Made by a program: the position numbers and the translations under genes. Below the pieces are notes generated by a model, which worked only from the letters and a program-made list of their open reading frames with translations, had not been told where the DNA came from and did not search any database. Positions 1 to 7,062 of a stretch of 7,062 nt of DNA are shown here, piece by piece; positions within the stretch are counted from its first letter, which is position 1, and every line of letters starts with the position of its first letter. The DNA comes from Jiangellaceae bacterium (GTDB lineage Bacteria; Actinomycetota; Actinomycetes; Jiangellales; Jiangellaceae): positions 1-7,062 of the forward strand of contig JASLBX010000456.1 in NCBI GenBank assembly GCA_030146385.1. Reading direction: 5' to 3'.

Positions 1-588
1 GTCCTTGTGTCCAGCGGCGACGGCGAGCACGTTGGGGATCAGGTGGGTCTCCGGGGCGTGACGCTCACCGCGGCCCGCGTAGGCGCCACCGACGTTGAAG
101 TACCGCAGACTGACCGCAGCCAGCCCGTGGGCGGCCGCTTCTCCCGACAGGAGGTGGTCGACCGCCAGCTTCGACTGGCCGTACGGGTTGATCGGCGTCG
201 CAGGAGCGTCCTCAGTGATCGGTGACTCGGACGGCTCGCCGTACGTGGCCGCCGTCGACGAGAAGACCAGCGTCCGCACCCCGGCCTCGCGCATCGCGGT
301 GAGCAGGCCGAGCGTCCCCACCACATTGTTCGTCCAGTACCGCTCGGGGTGTTCGACCGACTCCGCGACGAGGGACTTGGCCGCGAAGTGCAGCACCGCG
401 TCCACGCCGTCGAGCACCTTGGCGGCCTCGGTGATGTCGGCCACGACGAACGCTGCCCCGTCAGGAACGGCGTCGCGGTGCCCGGTCGACAGGTCGTCCA
501 GCACGGTGACCTCGTGCCCGGAGTCGAGCAACTGGGTCGCGACGACCGAGCCGATGTAGCCGGCCCCGCCGGTGACGAGCAGCTTCAC
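1..588 (-). CDS. galE: UDP-glucose 4-epimerase, 3' end outside the window
   Basis: GalE interconverts UDP-galactose and UDP-glucose in the cytoplasm using bound NAD+, closing the Leloir pathway begun by GalT. The first 196 residues are present out of about 320-330 usual for the family; the C-terminal substrate-binding part lies beyond base 1. Visible motifs are the Rossmann NAD-binding loop TGGAGYIG (residues 6-13), the [11 protein letters not shown] segment (68-77), FSSTAATYG (109-117) and the SDR catalytic pair YGQSK (Tyr136, Lys140). By alignment from memory, the catalytic Ser124 of E. coli GalE is Thr112 here, a common functional substitution. The GTG start at 586-588 overlaps the galT stop as GTGA, and a good Shine-Dalgarno (GAGAGG on the minus strand, bases 596-601) stands 7 bases upstream, so galE probably depends both on coupling to galT and on its own ribosome site. 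Confidence 0.95.
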   Translation of the reverse strand, partial: MKLLVTGGAGYIGSVVATQLLDSGHEVTVLDDLSTGHRDAVPDGAAFVVADITEAAKVLDGVDAVLHFAAKSLVAESVEHPERYWTNNVVGTLGLLTAMREAGVRTLVFSSTAATYGEPSESPITEDAPATPINPYGQSKLAVDHLLSGEAAAHGLAAVSLRYFNVGGAYAGRGERHAPETHLIPNVLAVAAGHKD

Positions 589-1676
589 GGTGCAACCTCT
601 CTGAGTCGGTGAGCGACGTCTTCGGGCAGGACGTCGGTGATGAATGCTCCCATCGCCGCCTCCGATCCGGCCAGATACTTCAGCTTGTCCGGTGCGCGCC
701 GAATGGAGAAGACCCGCAGGTGCAGGTACGTCAACCCGGGGTCGGCGTGCACCGGCGCCTGGTACCAGGCCGCGACGTACGGCAGGGGACGATCGTAGAG
801 GGCATCGAGTCGCTGCAGCAGGTTCAGGTAGGCGGCGGCCAGGTCGTCCCGTTCGGTGTCCGTGAGTGCCGCAAGATCTGGAACCTGGCGGTTCGGATAC
901 AGATGCACCTCGACCGGCCAGCGGGCGGCCGCCGGCACGAACGCCGTCCAGTGCTCGGTCGAGTGCACAACTCGGATCCCGGCGTCCTGCTCCTCGGCCA
1001 GGACGTCGGCGAACAGGTTGCGGCCAGTGCGGTCGCGGTACCGCTCGGCCGAACCGAGCATGGTCCGCGTCTGTGGGGTGACGAACGGGTACGCGTAGAT
1101 CTGCCCGTGCGGGTGGCTGAGGGTGACGCCGATCTCGCGGCCGCGGTTCTCGAAGCAGAACACCTGCTCGACATCCGGAAGAGCCGACAGCGAGGCCGTG
1201 CGGTCGACCCACGCCTCGATCACCAGCCGGGCGACGTCGGGGGTGAGCGAGCCGAAAGACGCGTCGTGGTCGCTGGTGAAGCACACGACTTCACACCGGC
1301 CGGTTCCGGGACGCCGTGGAACCAGCGGAGAAGCCGGGCCGGGGTCGCCCGCCCCGGTGGCAAGGCTGGGGAAGCGGTTCTCGAACACGACCACGTCGTA
1401 GTCGTCAGCGGGAATCTCGGTCTGTCTTCCGTTCCTCGAGGGGCACAGTGGGCACTGGTCGGTCGGCGGAAGATGGGTCCGGCTTTGCCGGTGCGAGGCC
1501 ATCGTGACCCACTCGTCCAGCAGCGGGTCGTACCGGAGTTGGGACGCGGTGCTCACTGGCGGCAACTGGCGCGGGTCGTCGACGGCTCGCTGCCGACCTG
1601 GATCCCTGTCGAAAAAGATGATCTCACGGCCGTCCGCAAGCCGGCCCGTGCTTCTGGAGAAGGGGTGCGCGATCAA
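585..1676 (-). CDS. galT: Galactose-1-phosphate uridylyltransferase
   Basis: GalT swaps UMP between UDP-glucose and galactose-1-phosphate through a uridylyl-histidine intermediate in the cytoplasm. From the start chosen, the protein is 363 residues, normal for the family. Seen in order: [11 protein letters not shown] near the N-terminus, [20 protein letters not shown] (about 38-57), zinc ligands CPLC (Cys75, Cys78) and His137 in [12 protein letters not shown] (98-105), and the active-site motif HPHGQ (188-192), in which His188 should be the fourth zinc ligand and His190 the nucleophile. The frame stays open upstream to 1832, but that extension runs into the promoter and has no family similarity. 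I chose the TTG at 1674-1676 because GGGAGG (minus strand, 1681-1686) lies 4 bases before it and the usual GalT N-terminus begins about there; GTG at 1686-1688 is the alternative. The stop overlaps the galE start. Confidence 0.95.
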   Translation of the reverse strand: MIAHPFSRSTGRLADGREIIFFDRDPGRQRAVDDPRQLPPVSTASQLRYDPLLDEWVTMASHRQSRTHLPPTDQCPLCPSRNGRQTEIPADDYDVVVFENRFPSLATGAGDPGPASPLVPRRPGTGRCEVVCFTSDHDASFGSLTPDVARLVIEAWVDRTASLSALPDVEQVFCFENRGREIGVTLSHPHGQIYAYPFVTPQTRTMLGSAERYRDRTGRNLFADVLAEEQDAGIRVVHSTEHWTAFVPAAARWPVEVHLYPNRQVPDLAALTDTERDDLAAAYLNLLQRLDALYDRPLPYVAAWYQAPVHADPGLTYLHLRVFSIRRAPDKLKYLAGSEAAMGAFITDVLPEDVAHRLREVAP

Positions 1677-1810
1677 TCGTCCTCCCACTGAACGGGCGTT
1701 TGGCCGCAGTTGGCCGCGGGTGTCGCCGCCCGCACGGACGGGTAGGACGTCGGCGTGCGCGCAGGCAAGCGAGGTCCACTCGGGCCGGAACGCGCCGACT
1801 GCGGACGGCC

Positions 1811-1840
1811 TTACTACCACACACACTCTCACACATTCAA
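1811..1840 (-). promoter_or_regulatory. Candidate galT-galE promoter
   Basis: On the minus strand, TTGAAT (1835-1840) is followed after 18 bases by TAGTAA (1811-1816). This fits a sigma-70-like promoter with a good -35 and a fair -10 that lacks the final T. It would start transcription near 1804, leaving a leader of about 128 bases before the TTG start of galT. It is the only A/T-containing stretch upstream of galT. The call rests on hexamer matching alone. Confidence 0.4.
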
Positions 1841-1853
1841 ACAGATTTCAACA
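1814..1853 (-). promoter_or_regulatory. Helically phased TGT direct repeats, candidate operator of the gal operon
   Basis: Read on the minus strand, four consecutive 10-base units all begin with TGT: TGTTGAAATC, TGTTTGAATG, TGTGAGAGTG and TGTGTGGTAG. The first two match best (TGTTGAA / TGTTTGAA); the last two are degenerate. A 10-base period puts each unit on the same face of the helix, and the array covers the -35 and spacer of the galT promoter candidate. DeoR-family sugar regulators bind direct repeats of this general kind, and actinobacterial gal operons are often controlled that way, so a DeoR-type repressor is a reasonable inference. No regulator gene is in the window. The CA-rich + strand could also be simple low-complexity sequence. 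Confidence 0.35.
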
Positions 1854-1860
1854 TCGCTTA

Positions 1861-1891
1861 CCCGTCCCCCTTCCGTGGGTCCCCCTTCCCC
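1861..1891 (-). other. G-run cluster, possible G-quadruplex on the galT strand
   Basis: The plus strand has C-runs at 1861-1863, 1866-1870, 1881-1885 and 1888-1891, giving four G-runs of 3-5 on the minus strand with loops of 2, 10 and 2 bases. That satisfies a relaxed G-quadruplex pattern, though the 10-base loop is long. It lies just upstream of the phased repeats of the galT promoter. Part of it comes from the 11-base direct repeat GTCCCCCTTCC with period 15. In a GC-rich genome such clusters also arise by chance. Confidence 0.3.
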
Positions 1892-1962
1892 TCGCGTTGA
1901 TCATGGGCGTTTTGTGGATTCCGAGTCCCTGATGCCACGAAGTGCCCGTGATCAACACGAGG
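1890..1962 (+). repeat. Long inverted repeat with TGATCATG core (palindrome 1)
   Basis: The inner arms 1896-1917 and 1935-1956 pair over all 22 positions in the plus-strand RNA (18 Watson-Crick, 4 G:U), around a 17-base loop at 1918-1934. Past one C.A mismatch (1895/1957), five more Watson-Crick pairs extend the stem to 1890/1962, giving 27 pairs in 28 positions. All five imperfect positions are transitions. There is no T-tract, and no annotated transcript runs into it: it sits between the divergent galT and corC promoters, so it is not a simple terminator. It shares TGATCATG with the inverted repeat at 5393-5441. I recall TGATCA-centred intergenic palindromes from several actinobacterial genomes, so a dispersed palindromic repeat is the likeliest class. 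Confidence 0.8.
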
Positions 1963-2009
1963 TAGGTGCTGGACGGGACGCGAGGCGCACGTGGTCGGCG
2001 CTGCGTCCG

Positions 2010-2015
2010 TACACT
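2010..2015 (+). promoter_or_regulatory. Candidate -10 element for the corC-trpS transcript
   Basis: TACACT matches the TAnnnT pattern of actinobacterial sigma-70-like -10 elements. No TTGACA-like -35 is seen 16-18 bases upstream (GCACGT/CACGTG region), which is frequent in this phylum. Six bases separate it from the ATG at 2022, so the expected transcription start falls on or next to that A. Confidence 0.4.
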
Positions 2016-2021
2016 CTTCGG

Positions 2022-2065
2022 ATGGACCCAGCCGAACGTCGGCCGCGTCCAACCCCTCGGGAGAA

Positions 2066-2072
<7 letters not shown>
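2022..2072 (+). CDS. Putative leaderless 16-residue upstream ORF before corC
   Basis: ATG at 2022 opens a 16-codon frame, MDPAERRPRPTPREKW, ending in TGA at 2070-2072. It is four prolines and five basic residues in a short hydrophilic peptide with no known domain. Its ATG lies where the TACACT element predicts the transcript 5' end, so the mRNA would be leaderless, a common translation mode in actinobacteria. Its last codons hold the corC Shine-Dalgarno (GGGAG, 2059-2063), and its stop overlaps the GTG at 2069-2071 (GTGA) and lies 1 base past the ATG at 2066-2068. A ribosome finishing this frame would therefore end on the corC start. A cis-acting leader peptide is an inference; chance is the alternative for so short a frame. 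Confidence 0.35.
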
Positions 2073-4410
<2,338 letters not shown>

Positions 4411-4412
4411 CG

Positions 4413-4958
4413 ATGAGCGAACCGATTGAGCACAATGACGTGCGCACGATCGGCGTCGCAATCGCGATTCCGCCGCCGTTCGGTCCGGAGTTGCAGCGCC
4501 ACCGGCGGGAGTTCGGTGACCCGATGGCCGAGGCGATCCCGCCGCACGTCACGCTCCTGCCCCCGACTGACATCGGCGCTGACGAGCTTCCGGTCATTAC
4601 CAAACACCTGAACGCGGTCGCCGCCAGCGCCGCACCGTTCGAGATCCATCTACGCGGGACGGCGACCTTCCGACCGGTCTCGCCCGTCGTCTTCGTGGCG
4701 CTCACTCGCGGCATATCGCAGTGCGAGATGATGGCCAGCGCCGTACGAACCGGCCCGCTGACCGTCGACCTGCACTTTCCATACCATCCGCATGTGACGG
4801 TTGCACACAACCTGGACGACGAGGCCCTCGACCAGGCGTTCGCCGAGTTGTCGGACTTCGACGCGGCGTTCCCCGTCACCGCGTTCGGGCTGTACGAGCA
4901 CCGGCCGGACGGCTTATGGGTCGAGTACCAATCATTCGCGCTGGGCACAGGTGATTGA
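4413..4958 (+). CDS. 2H phosphoesterase / 2'-5' RNA ligase (LigT-like) family protein
   Basis: The product is about 181 residues and carries both signature tripeptides of the 2H superfamily: PPHVTLLPPT (His45-Val-Thr47) and HPHVTVAHNL (His127-Val-Thr129), about 80 residues apart as in the two-lobed fold. Members are cytoplasmic enzymes that cut or form 2'-5' linkages or open cyclic phosphates; the physiological substrate of the actinobacterial version is unknown to me. GTG at 4407 overlaps the trpS stop (GTGA) and would add MT; I list ATG 4413, with only a weak GAG 5 bases upstream. Either way it is tightly coupled to trpS. The C-terminus looks complete. Its stop overlaps the TTG that opens the following yihY remnant. 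Confidence 0.88.
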   Translation: MSEPIEHNDVRTIGVAIAIPPPFGPELQRHRREFGDPMAEAIPPHVTLLPPTDIGADELPVITKHLNAVAASAAPFEIHLRGTATFRPVSPVVFVALTRGISQCEMMASAVRTGPLTVDLHFPYHPHVTVAHNLDDEALDQAFAELSDFDAAFPVTAFGLYEHRPDGLWVEYQSFALGTGD

Positions 4959-5438
4959 CCGGGCCCGGAGCGCTCGCCCTGCTGTGGACGGGGCTCGGCT
5001 GGGTCGACGCCACGCGGGCGGCCGTCCGGTCGATGTGGCGGCTGGACGACGCGCCGGGCAACTTCGTCACGCGCAAGCTGGTCGATCTCGCCGCGCTTGC
5101 GGGGCTGGGCACCATCTTGGTCATCTCGTGGGGCAGCACGGTCATGGTGGACGCCGTGACCGATCAGGTCCTGGACTGGATCGGCGTCGGGAGCGAGCCC
5201 GGCCGGTGGGTGAGCCGCGGGGTTGCGCTCGGACTCGCCATCGTCACCAGCTCGGTACGCGGCGTTCGCGGTGCGGCTCGCCCTGCTCGCCTGGATCTAC
5301 CTGGTGACGAGGCTGCTGATGCTGCTGGCAGCGTCCACCGCAGAGTGGGCTGCGGATCACCCCGAAGCGCCGTCACCGACCCCCAATCCCCATGATCATG
5401 TCGGTTCAGCGGGGGATGTCCTGGCCAAACCGACATGA
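4955..5438 (+). pseudogene. Degraded YihY/BrkB-type inner membrane protein gene
   Basis: Two fragments of one membrane-protein family lie in different frames. Fragment one (TTG 4955 to about 5245) reads LALLWTGLGWVDATRAAVRS, WRLDDAPGNFVTRKLVDLAA and then hydrophobic segments to VALGLAIV, which I recognise as the middle of an actinobacterial YihY/BrkB protein. Fragment two (about 5250-5438) reads RYAAFAVRLALLAWIYLVTR followed by LLMLLAAS, the C-terminal transmembrane region. The family normally has roughly 90-100 residues before fragment one and about 50 between the two; both are missing. In fragment one's own frame the ORF runs 146 residues to TGA 5393-5395, but the tail after Val97 is out-of-frame arginine-rich sequence. 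The second frame ends at TGA 5436-5438. Both stops lie in the inverted repeat. A functional short protein is possible but unlikely. The missing lengths are estimates from memory. Confidence 0.75.
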
Positions 5439-5441
5439 TCA
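5393..5441 (+). repeat. Inverted repeat with TGATCATG core (palindrome 2)
   Basis: TGATCATGTCGGTT (5393-5406) is perfectly complementary to AACCGACATGATCA (5428-5441), a 14-bp stem with a 21-base loop. Within the loop CAG (5407-5409) can pair with CTG (5421-5423) if GCCA is bulged. It lies between the convergent yihY remnant and the carboxypeptidase gene, whose stop is 12 bases away, so it could stop transcripts from both sides; however, no T-run follows on either strand. It shares the first eight bases TGATCATG, and 11 of 14 arm positions, with the inverted repeat at 1890-1962. A dispersed palindromic repeat that also serves as a convergent terminator fits best. Confidence 0.75.
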
Positions 5442-5453
5442 GCGGACGCGGAG

Positions 5454-6572
5454 TCAAGCGGCGTAGTGGCCGCGCCGCGACCGGCGGCGGCGCAGCGGCA
5501 GCGCCAGCAATCCCAGAGCGGCCAGGGCAGCGACGCCGACCGGCCACCAGGACAGGATCCGTGGTCCGAGCGCGACGCTCGACGCGTCATCCAGGGAGCC
5601 GTCGTCCTCGTCCGGCGCTGGTGCGTCCGCCGCGTCCTCGTCCAACTGCGCGGCCGCGGCAGCGGCCACGTCCTCCGGCGTGACGAGCGCGCCGACTGGC
5701 TCGGCGGTTCCCGCCGCTGCGAAGCCCCAGTCGAGCAGCGCGGATGCGACCGGCTCGCCGCGTCCCTCGGTGTGCAGCACCGTCACGACCAGCCGGACAC
5801 CGTCGCGCTCTGCGGCAGCGACCAGCGTGTGGCCCGCCTCGGTGGTGTAGCCCGTCTTGAGCCCGATGGCCCCGGCGTAGGACCCGAGCAGCCGGTTCTG
5901 GTTCTGGATCTGGAAGGACTCGCCGTCCAGGCCGGGGAAGTTGTACGCCTGCGTCCGGGCCAACTCGGCGAGCTCCGCGTCCGCGAGCACCGCTCGCCCG
6001 AACAGCGCCAGGTCGTACGCGGACGACACCTGGCCGGGCTCGTCCAGCCCGTGGGGCGTCAGGGCATGGGTATCGAAGGCTCCGAGCCGGGCAGCCTCGG
6101 CGTTCATCAGCTCGACCGCCTCCGGCAGCCCGCCGACCAGTTCGGCCAGACCGTGGGCCGCATCGTTGCCCGACGCGAGGAACAGCCCGTGCTTGAGATC
6201 GGCCAGTGAGTACGTCTCCCCTGGAACCATGCCGACCCGGCTGCCCTCCACGTGGCCGTTCTCCTCCGACGCCGCGTAGCTCTCCGCGTCGATCACCGGC
6301 AGCACCGCCAGCGCAGTGAGCAGCTTGATGGTGCTGGCAGGAGGCAGCGGGACGTGCGCATCGTAGGCGGCCAGCACATCTCCCGAGCCGGCATCGGCGA
6401 CCAGCCACGCCGCCGCCTCAATCTCGGGCAACTCGGGCACACCGGCGTCCGAGCTCACCACCGGCGTGCCCACCGTGCTGAGCGGCTCGCCGCCGACCGG
6501 TTCCGTCGCCGATGCGGCGAGCACGAGAGGTGCTGCCACCGCGGCCGCGGCAAGCTGGGCAATGAGGCTCAT
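5454..6572 (-). CDS. D-alanyl-D-alanine carboxypeptidase (peptidase S11, PBP5-like)
   Basis: This penicillin-binding protein removes the terminal D-Ala from peptidoglycan stem peptides outside the membrane, limiting cross-linking. The 372-residue product has all three serine-acylase motifs at family spacing: STIK (Ser80 nucleophile, Lys83), SGN (134-136) and KTG (239-241). The N-terminus has a hydrophobic export signal (about 3-20); after the catalytic domain comes an Ala/Asp/Glu-rich linker (about 300-332), then a transmembrane helix (about 341-360) and an RRRRSRR cytoplasmic tail, i.e. a C-terminally anchored enzyme. The ATG at 6570-6572 is the only usual start; an in-frame TAA lies ten codons upstream. 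No Shine-Dalgarno is visible, and the signal peptide has no Lys or Arg before its hydrophobic core, which is unusual. It follows the MarR gene by 46 bases on the same strand. Confidence 0.92.
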   Translation of the reverse strand: MSLIAQLAAAAVAAPLVLAASATEPVGGEPLSTVGTPVVSSDAGVPELPEIEAAAWLVADAGSGDVLAAYDAHVPLPPASTIKLLTALAVLPVIDAESYAASEENGHVEGSRVGMVPGETYSLADLKHGLFLASGNDAAHGLAELVGGLPEAVELMNAEAARLGAFDTHALTPHGLDEPGQVSSAYDLALFGRAVLADAELAELARTQAYNFPGLDGESFQIQNQNRLLGSYAGAIGLKTGYTTEAGHTLVAAAERDGVRLVVTVLHTEGRGEPVASALLDWGFAAAGTAEPVGALVTPEDVAAAAAAQLDEDAADAPAPDEDDGSLDDASSVALGPRILSWWPVGVAALAALGLLALPLRRRRSRRGHYAA

Positions 6573-6618
6573 AGTGTCGGAAAGAGTACGCGGCGAGGCT
6601 TAACCAACGGTGGTCTGG

Positions 6619-7062
6619 TCACTCGACGCTTCCGTCGAACGGGTGCACAAGAACCCGTAGGAAGGCCGCCAGCTGTGCCTGATCGGCGCGAGACAGGCCG
6701 GCGAGCAAGTCGCGCTCGCGCTGGAGCAACGCTTCGAGCGCGGCATCGGCGGCGAGCCGGCCCTCGGGGGTCAGCACCACTCGGACGCCCCGCCGGTCGC
6801 CGGTCTCGCGCCTGCGGCGCTCGACGAGTCCACGTGCGGCCAATTTCTCCACCCGCGTGGTCATCGTGCCGCTGGTGACGAGCGTCTCGGCCATCAACTC
6901 GCTGGGTGACAGCTCATACGGTGGCCCGGCGCGACGAAGCGCGGCAAGGACGTCGAACTCCCACAGCTCGAGTCCGGCGCCGTCCGCTTTGACCTGCGCG
7001 AACGCTTCACGCCGCCGCTTGTCGAGGTGGCGGGCCAGCCGGCTGACGCGGGAGAGCACCTG
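6619..7062 (-). CDS. MarR-family transcriptional regulator, 5' end outside the window
   Basis: The 147 visible codons encode a winged helix-turn-helix regulator of the MarR type, which binds DNA as a dimer and usually responds to small molecules. ELWEFDVLAALRRAGPPYEL leads into the DNA-binding helices SPSELMAETLVTSGTMTTRV and EKLAARGLVER, followed by a wing with the conserved DRRGVRVVLTPEG, and a C-terminal dimerisation helix ending HPFDGSVE. The frame is open to base 7062. GTG at 7057-7059 is an in-window start candidate, but relatives carry about 20-30 more residues before the SRLAR segment, so the true start is probably outside. The effector and targets cannot be told; the adjacent carboxypeptidase gene, 46 bases downstream, may be co-transcribed with it. 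Confidence 0.88.
   Translation of the reverse strand, partial: QVLSRVSRLARHLDKRRREAFAQVKADGAGLELWEFDVLAALRRAGPPYELSPSELMAETLVTSGTMTTRVEKLAARGLVERRRRETGDRRGVRVVLTPEGRLAADAALEALLQRERDLLAGLSRADQAQLAAFLRVLVHPFDGSVE

Larger units (their letters stand above)
1677..2065. other. Divergent intergenic region between galT and corC
   Basis: These 389 bases hold no full-size gene. From left to right they contain the galT 5' leader (about 128 bases), with the 10-bp unit GTTTGGCCGC / AGTTGGCCGC in tandem at 1698-1717; the galT promoter candidate in phased repeats (1811-1853); a C-run block (1861-1891) with the 11-base direct repeat GTCCCCCTTCC at 1864 and 1879; the long inverted repeat (1890-1962); the corC promoter candidate (2010-2015); and the small leaderless ORF from 2022. 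Base composition drops from very GC-rich to locally A/T-containing around 1811-1860, as expected at a promoter. Confidence 0.8.

Noticed and set aside
609..1691. 360-codon open frame on the plus strand
   Set aside because: It lies antisense to galT, whose motifs are unambiguous. Its translation is rich in Arg, Val and Gly without any recognisable domain, as expected of a shadow frame in GC-rich DNA.
1808..1836. CA-rich stretch as a microsatellite
   Set aside because: The CA/CT units are too few and irregular to be a tandem dinucleotide repeat; the 10-base phasing describes the stretch better.
1890..1962. Rho-independent terminator
   Set aside because: No T-run follows on either strand, and the site is upstream, not downstream, of both neighbouring genes.
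1890..1962. Insertion sequence or transposon-derived MITE with target duplication
   Set aside because: The bases flanking the arms are not a direct duplication, and there is no transposase or IS end nearby; a dispersed palindromic repeat explains it better.
2016..2065. Mg2+ riboswitch (M-box or ykoK type) upstream of corC
   Set aside because: The expected leader is only about 45 bases, far too short for an M-box, and it is occupied by the small frame.
4955..5395. Intact 146-residue membrane protein
   Set aside because: Family similarity stops near residue 97 and continues in another frame; the remaining tail is arginine-rich out-of-frame sequence.
5466..6209. 247-codon open frame on the plus strand
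   Set aside because: Antisense to the carboxypeptidase, which carries all three catalytic motifs; no domain is visible in the antisense product.

Overview
This is a GC-rich chromosomal window with six intact or edge-truncated genes, one decayed gene and one 389-base divergent intergenic region. GTG and TTG starts, 4-base stop/start overlaps and the protein families point to a high-GC actinomycete (Actinomycetota). I cannot name the genus. There are no tRNA or rRNA genes, insertion sequences, phage genes or CRISPR arrays.

Layout. (1) 1-1676, minus strand: galT followed by galE, whose 3' end lies outside the window. These are two Leloir-pathway enzymes with a GTGA stop/start overlap; galK may follow beyond base 1, as in the classical actinomycete galTEK order. 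(2) 1677-2065: divergent regulatory region. It holds a galT promoter candidate embedded in 10-bp-phased TGT repeats, a G-run cluster on the galT strand, a very strong 73-base inverted repeat, and a corC promoter candidate that fires directly into a 16-codon leaderless upstream ORF. (3) 2066-5438, plus strand: a CNNM/CorC-type CBS-domain membrane protein, trpS, a 2H phosphoesterase and the wreck of a yihY/brkB membrane-protein gene, packed so that stops and starts touch or overlap. (4) 5393-5441: a second inverted repeat sharing the TGATCATG core of the first, lying over the converging gene ends. (5) 5454-7062, minus strand: a MarR-type regulator (5' end outside the window) followed 46 bases later by a D-alanyl-D-alanine carboxypeptidase.

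How the genes fit together. galT and galE convert galactose-1-phosphate into UDP-glucose and interconvert UDP-galactose with UDP-glucose. The corC-trpS-2H-yihY block looks like one transcript of housekeeping genes, and the neighbourhood of trpS, a 2H protein, YihY and a DD-carboxypeptidase is one I recall from other actinobacteria. This makes the loss of yihY here a lineage-specific decay. The carboxypeptidase trims cell-wall peptides and may be co-transcribed with the MarR regulator.

The points most worth checking are the leaderless proline-rich upstream ORF coupled to corC, the two related TGATCATG palindromes in opposite contexts (between divergent promoters and between convergent genes), the doubly deleted yihY, and the helically phased repeats over the galT promoter. 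The proteins themselves are ordinary; no new multi-gene system is evident.
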